Shown here piece by piece: positions 1 to 6,344 of a stretch of 6,344 nt of DNA. A program made the position numbers and the translations under genes. Source of the stretch: an uncultured Treponema sp. (GTDB lineage Bacteria > Spirochaetota > Spirochaetia > Treponematales > Treponemataceae); the NCBI GenBank assembly GCA_945833725.1, contig CAMAFU010000114.1, positions 1-6,344 on the forward strand. The letters run 5' to 3'. Under the pieces are notes generated by a model that worked only from the letters and a program-made list of their open reading frames with translations, had not been told where the DNA came from and did no database searches. Numbering within the stretch: position 1 is the stretch's first letter; each line of letters starts with the position of its first letter.

Positions 1-16
1 AAAAAGCATAGAGACC

Positions 17-45
17 TCGAAAAATACGGCGGAAAGTGTTATAAT
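17..45 (+). promoter_or_regulatory. Sigma-70-type promoter of pepF, extended -10
   Basis: A perfect TATAAT lies at 40-45, preceded by TG at 37-38 with one base between, which makes an extended -10 element. A weak -35 match (TCGAAA, four of six bases, 17-22) sits 17 bp upstream. The -10 ends 7 nt before the pepF ATG at 53, so transcription should begin at or one base before the start codon. No Shine-Dalgarno sequence is visible between the box and the ATG. The box is seen directly; promoter activity and the start point are inferred. It would drive pepF and probably the two deaminase-family genes behind it. Confidence 0.6.
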
Positions 46-52
46 TCATTCT

Positions 53-1876
53 ATGGAAAAAGATGTTATACCTTTACGGAAAGATGTTCCAGCAGAAAAT
101 AAATGGAATCTTTCTTCACTTTACAAAAACGACGAACTTTGGGAAAAGGAGTTGTCCGAAGTTCCATCCCTTATAAAAAATCTTGCGTCCTGGAAAGGTA
201 AAATGGGTCTCTCAAAAGAAAATTTCCTTTCCTGTCTTAAAGATTACGAAAAATTATACTGCACTTTAGAAAATCTGTACTGCTATTCCAGTCTGCTTCA
301 TACTTCCGACGAAAGCGACAGTGCTTCTCAAGATAAAGAAGGCCGTGCCTTAATGGCGTACGCAAAAGCCGGCGAAGAAAGTGCGTTCTTCTCTCCTGAA
401 CTTATGTCAATTCCAGAAGATTTAATTTCAGAATGGCTAAAATCCAAAGAGTTCGACAATTACCGCATTTTCGTTCAAAAAGAACTTTACGAAAAGCCTT
501 ACATCCTTTCAGAAAAAGAGGAGCGTATCCTTTCTCTGGCTTCAGAAACAGCGCAGGCTTCTGCAAATACATTCAGCCTTCTGGAAAATGTAGATTTAAA
601 ATTTCAGGATGTAAATGTAAACGGAAAGTCCATGCCGCTTACACAGTCTACTTTCACTCTTTTCCTTCATAATCCGGACAGGGCTGTACGAAAGCAGGCG
701 TATAAAAATTTTTATCAGGGATTCCTTCAAAATCAAAATGTACTTGCATCCCTTTATGCCGGCAGCGTTAATTCCGATGTTTTTTATTCCAGGGCAAGGG
801 GATACGCCTCATCTTTGCAGGCCAGCCTGTATTCCGACAAGGTCGACGAAAAAGTATACAGAAATTTAATCGACACAGTACACAAAAATTTTTCTTCCCT
901 GCATAATTATTATGCCCTCAGAAAAAAAATTCTCGGTGTCGAACAGCTTAGGCACTACGATGTTTATGTTCCCCTTGTTCCAGAAGTCCATACAAAAACA
1001 ACATACGAACAGGCTGTAGAAATTTGCCGCAAGGCTCTCTCTCCTTTAGGTCAGGAATATACAGATACTTTGTGTTCCGGTCTGCTTAACGGCTGGGTCG
1101 ACAGATACGAAAACAAAGGCAAGCGTTCCGGGGCTTACAGTTCCGGCACTTATACAAGCGATCCTTACATTCTCCTTAACTACAAAGACGATTCCATTCG
1201 AGATCTGTTTACTATGGCTCACGAAGGGGGGCATTCCATGCACTCCTGGTATTCAAAAAACAACAATCCGTATTTAAGCTATAACTACACAATTTTTGAG
1301 GCAGAAGTTGCTTCAACTTTTAACGAAGAGCTTGTTTTTGAATATCTCCTTAACAATGCCCAGACACCTCAGTTAAAGGCATATCTTCTTTCCATGCGTG
1401 CGGATGATATTCTTGCTACTCTTCACCGTCAGACAATGTTCGCCGAGTTTGAACTTAAAGCCCACGAAACATTAGAAAGCGGCACTCCTCTTAATTCATC
1501 CCTCCTCCGGCAAATATACGGAGATCTTCTGCATCAGTATTTTGGTCCCGAAATGGTTTTTGAAGACGAAAGCAATTTGGAAGGCCTTAGAATCCCTCAT
1601 TTTTACAATGCTTTTTATGTATATAAATATGCTACGGGAATTTCTGCTTCCCTTGCCCTTGCAAAAAGGGTAACTGGCGGCGGAGAAAAAGAAAGACAGG
1701 ACTATTTTAACTTCCTTAAATCCGGCGGTTCAAAATATCCTTTAGAAAGCCTTAAACTTGCCGGCGTTGATATGGCAGATACAGCTCCTGTACAGGATGC
1801 ACTTAATACCTTTAATTCCATAGTCCTTCAACTGGAACAGGTTTTAAAAACACTGCCGGAAGTTTCTTTCAGTTAA
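53..1876 (+). CDS. pepF: Oligoendopeptidase F, M3-family zinc metallopeptidase
   Basis: The gene encodes a 607-residue cytosolic zinc peptidase that cleaves short oligopeptides, a typical length for PepF. The N-terminus (KDVP then KWNLSSLY, about residues 10-25) is the usual opening of the family. An all-helical N-terminal part is followed by the M3 catalytic domain from about residue 205. The zinc site is visible as HEGGH at residues 390-394 (His390 and His394 as ligands, Glu391 as catalytic base). The third ligand is most likely Glu418 in FEAEVAST, 28 residues after His390, by comparison with neurolysin. The substrate-binding stretch HFYNAFYVYKYATG lies near residues 523-536. There is no signal peptide. 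ATG 53 is the only in-frame ATG, GTG or TTG between the window edge and the conserved N-terminus, and a promoter sits just before it. It is the first gene of a three-gene run, 44 nt before the deaminase gene. All active-site residues are present, so it should be functional. The exact peptide preference cannot be read from the sequence. Confidence 0.95.
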   Translation: MEKDVIPLRKDVPAENKWNLSSLYKNDELWEKELSEVPSLIKNLASWKGKMGLSKENFLSCLKDYEKLYCTLENLYCYSSLLHTSDESDSASQDKEGRALMAYAKAGEESAFFSPELMSIPEDLISEWLKSKEFDNYRIFVQKELYEKPYILSEKEERILSLASETAQASANTFSLLENVDLKFQDVNVNGKSMPLTQSTFTLFLHNPDRAVRKQAYKNFYQGFLQNQNVLASLYAGSVNSDVFYSRARGYASSLQASLYSDKVDEKVYRNLIDTVHKNFSSLHNYYALRKKILGVEQLRHYDVYVPLVPEVHTKTTYEQAVEICRKALSPLGQEYTDTLCSGLLNGWVDRYENKGKRSGAYSSGTYTSDPYILLNYKDDSIRDLFTMAHEGGHSMHSWYSKNNNPYLSYNYTIFEAEVASTFNEELVFEYLLNNAQTPQLKAYLLSMRADDILATLHRQTMFAEFELKAHETLESGTPLNSSLLRQIYGDLLHQYFGPEMVFEDESNLEGLRIPHFYNAFYVYKYATGISASLALAKRVTGGGEKERQDYFNFLKSGGSKYPLESLKLAGVDMADTAPVQDALNTFNSIVLQLEQVLKTLPEVSFS

Positions 1877-1908
1877 AGAATATTCAAAATCAGCCGATAA
1901 TAAATATC

Positions 1909-1913
1909 GAGGA
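1909..1913 (+). promoter_or_regulatory. Ribosome binding site of the deaminase gene
   Basis: GAGGA at 1909-1913 lies 7 nt before the ATG at 1921 and is a good Shine-Dalgarno match. It supports that start, which also gives the standard deaminase N-terminus. It contrasts with pepF and mnmG, which have perfect -10 boxes close to their ATG but no Shine-Dalgarno. This is what one expects if this gene is translated from an internal position of a longer mRNA. Confidence 0.65.
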
Positions 1914-1920
1914 AATTTAA

Positions 1921-2961
1921 ATGGAAAAAGCAGAGTTTTATTCACTGTATGGAAAAGTTCCGAAAGCAGAACTTCATATTCATATTGAAGCTGTTATCAG
2001 CCGGGAATCAATAAAAAAACTGTACTTTAAAACAAAAGGAAAAGAATTCACTTCTCAGGAAATGGACTCTCTTTTTTCCTATTCCGATTTGAACGGTTTT
2101 ATTTCAGCTTTTCTTCAGGTTCAGGATCTTTTTACCGAAGTAAGCGATTTTGATCTGGTTTTTGATGATTTAAAATCTTACCTTTTAAGGAACGGCATTA
2201 CTCATTGCGAGGCATTTTTTGCACCTTCTGCTTTTTTAAAAAAAGGTTTTTCGTATAAAGAAATGACAGAAAATTTCCAGAAAAACCTAAAAAAAATAAA
2301 AGATGAAACAGGCATTACTGTCTGGCTTTTAGGCGATGTTAGCCGGACCTTTGGCCTTGAAAATGCAGAAAAAAATCTTGAACTTTTTGCTTCAAATCCA
2401 TTTGAAGGTTTTATAGGCATTGGTCTTGGTGGAGCTGAAAGCAAAGGTCCTGCAAAAGATTTCGCTCCTGTTTTTTCAAAGGCACTTTCCATGGGGCTTC
2501 ATGCTGTAGCTCATGCCGGCGAGGATGTTGATTCTCCTTCAATCTGGGATGCAATTCAGCTTTGCCATTCCGAAAGAATTGGTCATGGAATTACGGCTAT
2601 TCAAGATAAAAAACTTATGGATTATTGTGCCGAAAACCGTATTCCTTTTGAGGTTGCTCCCACAAGCAATGTATTTACAAAGAAATATGTAAAATCTCTG
2701 GAAGAACATCCTTTCAGAAAATTTTTTGACTGCGGAATGCTTGTAACCCTTAATACAGACGACCCTCTGTTTTTTGGTGCAGAACTTTTAGATGAATATT
2801 GGAATCTTTATACAAAAATGAATTTTACTCATTCTGAATTAAAGCAGGTTATTATCAACAGTTTTCTTGCTTCATTTCTTCCTGAGGAGCAAAAAAATCA
2901 TTTTATTGAACTTGTTGAAAATATTTGGAATACAGAAATTCATAAAATCGAAGCAAAATAA
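1921..2961 (+). CDS. add: Adenosine deaminase-family purine deaminase
   Basis: This 346-residue protein belongs to the amidohydrolase superfamily, adenosine/adenine deaminase branch, and should hydrolyse the 6-amino group of a purine (adenosine to inosine or a close analogue) in the cytosol. Every expected active-site element is visible: His19 and His21 in PKAELHIHIEA, the GLGGAE loop at 168-173, the HAGE motif with His198 and catalytic Glu201, His222 in RIGHG, and Asp280-Asp281 in NTDDP. Length is normal for the family. The first motif has Glu23-Ala24 where classical adenosine deaminases have Asp-Gly, so the true substrate may be adenine or another aminopurine nucleoside. The GLGGAE and RIGHG motifs argue against fungal-type adenine deaminases, which as I recall carry DSSE and RIDHG. 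A good Shine-Dalgarno precedes the start. The gene lies 44 nt after pepF and 12 nt before a diverged paralogue, suggesting co-transcription. The family is near certain; the substrate, and so the symbol, is less so. Confidence 0.9.
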   Translation: MEKAEFYSLYGKVPKAELHIHIEAVISRESIKKLYFKTKGKEFTSQEMDSLFSYSDLNGFISAFLQVQDLFTEVSDFDLVFDDLKSYLLRNGITHCEAFFAPSAFLKKGFSYKEMTENFQKNLKKIKDETGITVWLLGDVSRTFGLENAEKNLELFASNPFEGFIGIGLGGAESKGPAKDFAPVFSKALSMGLHAVAHAGEDVDSPSIWDAIQLCHSERIGHGITAIQDKKLMDYCAENRIPFEVAPTSNVFTKKYVKSLEEHPFRKFFDCGMLVTLNTDDPLFFGAELLDEYWNLYTKMNFTHSELKQVIINSFLASFLPEEQKNHFIELVENIWNTEIHKIEAK

Positions 2962-2973
2962 TTCTGCCATAAT

Positions 2974-3873
2974 ATGACATCTGTTGCCGACTTTATAAAA
3001 CTTCAGAAAGTTGATTTTCATAATTACATTCAGTTGGGAATGAGTTATCCTTCTTTTGTAACATGGGCAGGTTACTATATCCCGGAATTTGACGACAAAC
3101 AAAAACGGCTTTCAAAAGAATTTCAGGATGATTTTATTTCTTTTGCCAGACTGCGGATAAAAAACCAGAAAGACATGCAGAATCTGTTTACCCTTTCTCT
3201 GGCAGAAGCAAAGGCCGATTCTGTAAATCATATTTACGGCGTTATAAATTCAACTTTTTTAATGTCGGAAGAACTTTCATCATGCCTTGAGCCTTGTCTT
3301 TTGCAAATAAAAAAAAAGTTCAGCAATGTTTTAACTGTTGAACCTGTTTTAGCCTGTAATCCAGAAAATTTATCCTCAACAGAAGCGGAACTTATACTTA
3401 AAGCCGTAAACGACAAGCTTATGGCAGAAATTTTTATTTTTGGAAACATAAATAATAAAATTACAGAAACTTGTTTTCAGGATTTTATGAAGGAACTTAA
3501 TGAAAATCACATAAAAAAAAGAATAAGTCTTTCCTCCCTGAAAAATCCTTCTTTGCAGCTTAAAGCCCTTTCCTTTTGCAATCCTTCTTCCGTTTTTGGG
3601 AATACACTTTTTGCAGAAGAAAAAGAAATTACAGAATTTTTAAAGAAAAACAATGTTAAAGTTTTTTTTACCCCTGATTTTTCGGAAAAAGAAAATTCCA
3701 TCGAAAATTTAAGCCGAAAAATCCGGTGTCTGCTGGAAAATGGCGTTTCCGTTTGCCTTGGAAGCGGACTTAAACTTTTTTACGGAAGTTCCCTTTCTCA
3801 GTTTTCATCGGAGCTTTGCAACAAAGGCGGCTTTTCCAAAAAAGAAGTTGAATCTCTTCTTCAGAGTATGTAA
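2974..3873 (+). CDS. Diverged adenosine deaminase-like protein, probable pseudoenzyme
   Basis: The 299-residue product can be aligned by eye along its length to the deaminase encoded just upstream, but the active site is gone. KVDFHNYIQLG (residues 12-22) matches the HxH motif, keeping His16 but with Tyr18 for the second metal His. Residues 181-190, opposite HAGE, contain no His or Glu. VFGNTL (207-212) matches RIGHGIT with Asn210 for the metal His. LGSGLKLFYG (262-271) matches LNTDDPLFFG with both Asp replaced. His86 in VNHIYG matches His95 of the neighbour, which helps anchor the alignment. The fold is probably kept and deaminase catalysis probably lost. It is about 47 residues shorter than its neighbour. 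The reading frame is intact and fold-type positions are conserved, so it does not look like a decaying pseudogene. ATG 2974 gives the family-type N-terminus, but no Shine-Dalgarno precedes it. With the upstream stop only 12 nt away in the same frame, translation is probably coupled. The role is unknown; a regulatory or ligand-binding partner of the active enzyme is one possibility. Confidence 0.85.
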   Translation: MTSVADFIKLQKVDFHNYIQLGMSYPSFVTWAGYYIPEFDDKQKRLSKEFQDDFISFARLRIKNQKDMQNLFTLSLAEAKADSVNHIYGVINSTFLMSEELSSCLEPCLLQIKKKFSNVLTVEPVLACNPENLSSTEAELILKAVNDKLMAEIFIFGNINNKITETCFQDFMKELNENHIKKRISLSSLKNPSLQLKALSFCNPSSVFGNTLFAEEKEITEFLKKNNVKVFFTPDFSEKENSIENLSRKIRCLLENGVSVCLGSGLKLFYGSSLSQFSSELCNKGGFSKKEVESLLQSM

Positions 3874-3885
3874 CAGTCAGCAAAA

Positions 3886-5940
3886 TTACAGGTAAACCAT
3901 AAGAAGCATAATGTCAGAATTCCTTATGCCGGAAATTCTTGAAGCCTGACCTAAAGTCAACGGCCTTATTTTTTCCAGTTTCATACGGCTTTCTGAACTT
4001 AGGGCAGGAATTTTGCCGTAATCAAAGTCCGCAGGAATTTTTCGGTTTTCCATTTTGTGCATTTTTGCAACTCGGGCATCCTGCTTTTCGATGTAGTATT
4101 TGTATTTAAAATCTTCCTGAGCAATCTGCCATATTTCGTTGCTGTACCCTGGATTTTCTGCATCCTTTTTTTTAAGGAGAAGGTTAAGGGCTTCGTCTAT
4201 AAGAAAGTATTTTTCTCTTGTTTTTTGAATTTGTTCTTCTGTTTTTAATCCGGCTTTAAAGGCTTTTTCGCTGAGCCGTCTGTCGGCTGTATCGTGGCGG
4301 AGTTTCAGTCTGTATTCTGCCCGTGCCGTAAACATTCTGTAAGGTTCTTTTGTACCTAATGTAACTAAATCATCAATAAGAACGCCAATATAACCTTCAT
4401 CCCTGCCTATAATAAGAGGCTCCCATTCAGGAATTTTTTTAAAATTATTATATCCTGCATCAGTTTGAGCTTTTATAAGTGCGTTATTTATGGATATAGT
4501 TTCCCGTCTTGAAATTTCATCAAAAAGAGCCAGTTCTTCTTTTGTCATCTGAGGCTTGTTTTGAAAAGCACCTTTTTCCATGCTGGCAGGTTTTTGACCC
4601 ATGCTGCTGTCTGGAACTGCCAGAGGTCCGCAAAGATTTTTATGGGCTTTTGCGTACAAGGCTGCATTTATTCCTGCAACCAGTCCCTGACCTGCTGCTT
4701 CTTCATAACCGGAAGTTCCGTTAATCTGCCCTGCATTAAAAAGACCTGCAACCCTTTTTGTTTCAAGACTTGGAAAAAGCTGTGTAGGTTCTACATAATC
4801 GTATTCAACGGCATAACCCGGTCGGGAAACAGTACAGTTTTCAAATCCTGGAATTGTGCGCAAAAATTTATCCTGAACTTCTTCCGGCAAACTGGAGGAA
4901 AGACCGTTTATATAAATTTCATCTGTCTGTAAAGATTCTGGTTCAACAAAAAGCTGATGCCGTTCCCTGTCCATAAACCTCATAACTTTGTCTTCGATTG
5001 AAGGGCAGTATCTGGGACCAATGCCGCTTATTTTTCCAGAATAAAGAGGGGAGCGGGAAATATTTTCCCGTATAATTTTATGGGTTTCTTCGTTGGTGTA
5101 AACTAAATGGCAGGGAACCATAGGCCGGTTAATTTCGGTATTATCAAAACTAAAAGGTACAATAACATCATCCCCGTCTTGAAGTTCTGCTTTTGAAAAA
5201 TCTACAGTGTGCCTTAAAATTCTTGGGGGAGTGCCTGTTTTAAGCCTTCCGGTTGTAAAACCCAGTCTGTTTAATGCATGGGTAAGTCCAAAAGCTCCCG
5301 ATTCACCTATTCGTCCGCAGGGAGCATCATATTCACCAATAAAAATTCTTCCGCCTAAAAAAGTTCCTGTAGTAAGTACAACAGACCTTACAGGAATAAT
5401 TCTTCCCCGTTCTGTAACAACAGCCGTAACTTTCTGCCTTTTTCCGCAATTTGCTTCTTCCGATAAAAAATCAGACCGTATTTCTCCGGGAATTGTTCCT
5501 TTTTCGGCTTTAGTATCGCTGTCGGGCGGCAAATCTTTGTCGGATGCAACAGTAAGAATATCAACAACGGTGTCCATTAAAGTTGAAAGATTCGGTGTAG
5601 TTTCGATAGTTTGACGGGCAAGAGAAGCATAAAGAATTTTATCTGCCTGGGCTCTTGGCGACTGAACGGCAGGTCCTCTGCTTTTATTAAGCATTCTAAA
5701 CTGAATCATGGAAGAGTCAATAAGACGCCCCATTTCTCCGCCTAAAGCATCAATTTCGCGGACGATATTTCCTTTTGCAACACCTCCAATAGAAGGATTG
5801 CAGCTCATTCTTGCAATGGAATCTACAGATTGTGTAATAAGAACGGTTTTTAGCCCCATTCTGGCACAGGCAAGACTTGCTTCTGTTCCGGCATGTCCCC
5901 CGCCAATTACGGCTACATCAAAACTATCAAAAAAAGCCAT
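3886..5940 (-). CDS. mnmG: tRNA uridine-5-carboxymethylaminomethyl(34) synthesis enzyme MnmG (GidA)
   Basis: MnmG is a cytosolic FAD-dependent enzyme that, with the GTPase MnmE, installs the (carboxymethyl)aminomethyl group at C5 of wobble uridine 34 in tRNAs reading two-codon boxes. The FAD-binding glycine motif GGGHAG is at residues 13-18. SCNPSIGG carries Cys47, and [11 protein letters not shown] carries Cys312, matching the two conserved cysteines (Cys47 and Cys277) of the E. coli protein. [10 protein letters not shown] (231-240), [17 protein letters not shown] (403-419) and [15 protein letters not shown] (531-545) are all conserved. The C-terminal LGQASRISG signature is at 663-671. At 684 residues it is longer than the usual roughly 630. 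Against my recollection of E. coli MnmG it has about 35 extra residues near 132-166 and about 73 near 434-506, while the C-terminal helical region is about 43 shorter and the tail after VYL about 10 shorter. The start is fixed by alignment of MAFFDSFDV with the family N-terminus. No Shine-Dalgarno precedes it, but a strong -10 box does. It converges on the deaminase-like gene with a 12-nt gap. Neither rsmG nor mnmE is in the window. Confidence 0.97.
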   Translation of the reverse strand: MAFFDSFDVAVIGGGHAGTEASLACARMGLKTVLITQSVDSIARMSCNPSIGGVAKGNIVREIDALGGEMGRLIDSSMIQFRMLNKSRGPAVQSPRAQADKILYASLARQTIETTPNLSTLMDTVVDILTVASDKDLPPDSDTKAEKGTIPGEIRSDFLSEEANCGKRQKVTAVVTERGRIIPVRSVVLTTGTFLGGRIFIGEYDAPCGRIGESGAFGLTHALNRLGFTTGRLKTGTPPRILRHTVDFSKAELQDGDDVIVPFSFDNTEINRPMVPCHLVYTNEETHKIIRENISRSPLYSGKISGIGPRYCPSIEDKVMRFMDRERHQLFVEPESLQTDEIYINGLSSSLPEEVQDKFLRTIPGFENCTVSRPGYAVEYDYVEPTQLFPSLETKRVAGLFNAGQINGTSGYEEAAGQGLVAGINAALYAKAHKNLCGPLAVPDSSMGQKPASMEKGAFQNKPQMTKEELALFDEISRRETISINNALIKAQTDAGYNNFKKIPEWEPLIIGRDEGYIGVLIDDLVTLGTKEPYRMFTARAEYRLKLRHDTADRRLSEKAFKAGLKTEEQIQKTREKYFLIDEALNLLLKKKDAENPGYSNEIWQIAQEDFKYKYYIEKQDARVAKMHKMENRKIPADFDYGKIPALSSESRMKLEKIRPLTLGQASRISGIRNSDIMLLMVYL

Positions 5941-5946
5941 AAAAAA

Positions 5947-5975
5947 ATTATATAAAAATCGGGATTGCTTGTCAT
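5947..5975 (-). promoter_or_regulatory. Sigma-70-type promoter of mnmG, possibly leaderless
   Basis: On the - strand a perfect TATAAT occupies 5952-5947. ATGACA (five of six matches to TTGACA) occupies 5975-5970, with an optimal 17-bp spacer. The -10 ends 6 nt before the mnmG ATG at 5940, so the expected transcription start falls on or next to the A of the start codon. Only a T run separates box and ATG, and there is no Shine-Dalgarno. The promoter lies wholly inside the 50-nt gap after the upstream gene's stop, so mnmG probably has its own transcript, leaderless or nearly so. The boxes are seen; activity is inferred. Confidence 0.65.
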
Positions 5976-5990
5976 CAAAAAATGCAGATG

Positions 5991-6344
5991 TTAAACTTCC
6001 GGCAAATTCGGGAGTGGCTCCAGTTTTTTTATAAACCCTAAAATTTTTGAAGATAGAAATCTTGGCGTAAAAAGGGATGGATCACGGTTTAAGCCAAAAC
6101 GGCGGGCTGTAAAAATATCTGTCTGTTCAATAAAACCAAAACCAGGCGTTTTATATTCTTCAATTTGCGTAAGGGAAAAAAATCCAGAACATGTTTCGCT
6201 GTTTTGTAAAACTATATCTGTAAGATCATCAAAATTTAAAACATCAGTAAGAATTATAAATTTTCTGTCGCTACCGAATTTTTGCGAAGCCAGGGTTATA
6301 AGAATGTTGAAACACTCTTTTATTTCGTCGGAAAATGTTTTTTT
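5991..6344 (-). CDS. 3' end of an unrecognised protein gene (partial)
   Basis: An open frame enters from the right edge and runs 117 codons to a TAA at 5993-5991, 50 nt upstream of mnmG on the same strand. The start lies outside the window. Codon use resembles its neighbours, and the visible protein reads well: an amphipathic helix ([18 protein letters not shown]), a hydrophobic strand ending in FIILTD, a charged helix, then [12 protein letters not shown] and a basic, Pro-containing tail ending LPNLPEV. A strand ending in TD followed by a helix is reminiscent of the second half of a von Willebrand A-like or other Rossmann-type fold. That is only a fold impression, and I do not recognise the family. 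No membrane segment is visible in this part. Its transcript could read on into mnmG, although mnmG has a good promoter of its own. Confidence 0.75.
   Translation of the reverse strand, partial: KKTFSDEIKECFNILITLASQKFGSDRKFIILTDVLNFDDLTDIVLQNSETCSGFFSLTQIEEYKTPGFGFIEQTDIFTARRFGLNRDPSLFTPRFLSSKILGFIKKLEPLPNLPEV

Noticed and set aside
1..102. Open + strand frame from the left edge to a TAA at 100-102, possibly the tail of an upstream gene.
   Set aside because: It would overlap the pepF start by 50 nt, has a Cys/Arg/Lys-rich unconvincing sequence, and runs through the promoter. Being open over 33 codons is not enough evidence.
1896..1901. GATAAT as a -10 box for a separate promoter of the deaminase gene.
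   Set aside because: Five of six bases match, but at 17-bp spacing the -35 position reads TTAAAG, a poor match. With a good Shine-Dalgarno and a 44-nt gap after pepF, co-transcription explains the gene adequately.
2202..2492. 96-codon - strand ORF inside the deaminase gene.
   Set aside because: Shadow frame of a conserved gene; Phe/Ser/Lys-rich with no family features.
2968..2973. CATAAT directly before the ATG of the deaminase-like gene as a promoter -10.
   Set aside because: It abuts the ATG, so transcription would begin inside the gene, and no -35 match lies 17 bp upstream.
3309..3317. Run of nine A in the deaminase-like gene as a programmed frameshift or slippage site.
   Set aside because: Long A and T runs are common throughout this AT-rich window, the zero frame continues to a sensible C-terminus, and nothing suggests a conserved alternative frame product.
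2974..3873. Reading the deaminase-like gene as a decaying pseudogene.
   Set aside because: The frame is intact over 299 codons, hydrophobic strand positions match the active paralogue, and the changes are point replacements at active-site residues, not frameshifts or stops.
4561..4932. 123-codon + strand ORF inside mnmG.
   Set aside because: It lies wholly antisense to a conserved enzyme, has a Cys/Phe-rich composition typical of a shadow frame, and has no ribosome binding site I can see.
5207..5614. 135-codon + strand ORF inside mnmG.
   Set aside because: Antisense to well-conserved MnmG sequence; its Ser/Pro/Val-rich content is explained as the complement of the real gene.
5708..6034. 108-codon + strand ORF spanning the mnmG start and the upstream gap.
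   Set aside because: It is antisense to the mnmG N-terminus, the mnmG promoter and the end of the upstream gene, with no recognisable protein features.

Overview
The window looks like ordinary chromosomal DNA from a low-to-mid GC bacterium. A host-associated Treponema-type spirochaete is my best guess, from the overall protein style, the Phe/Lys/Ser-rich proteins and the gene set. That assignment comes from general resemblance, not a search. I see no mobile element, CRISPR array, tRNA or rRNA, and no sign of recent transfer.

Layout: (1) Positions 1-52 hold a promoter ending almost on the first start codon. (2) Three genes follow on the + strand in one tight run: an M3-family zinc oligopeptidase (pepF, 53-1876), a complete adenosine-deaminase-family enzyme (1921-2961), and a second, diverged member of the same family (2974-3873) that has lost nearly all metal-binding and catalytic residues. 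(3) mnmG, the FAD-dependent tRNA wobble-uridine modification enzyme, runs the other way (5940-3886) and ends only 12 nt from the third gene. (4) Upstream of mnmG on the - strand is the 3' end of an unrecognised gene (6344-5991). No stretch over 300 bases lacks a gene.

How the genes may work together: pepF plus a purine deaminase would fit intracellular salvage of peptides and nucleosides, but the shared run is the only link seen here. MnmG acts separately, with MnmE (not in the window), on U34 of certain tRNAs.

Most worth a second look: the apparent deaminase pseudoenzyme placed directly after its active paralogue, in the same reading frame and separated by a single stop codon; perfect TATAAT boxes 6-7 nt before the start codons of both pepF and mnmG, with no Shine-Dalgarno, suggesting leaderless mRNAs; and an MnmG with two internal insertions plus a shortened C-terminal domain. 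None of these amounts to a clearly new multi-gene system.
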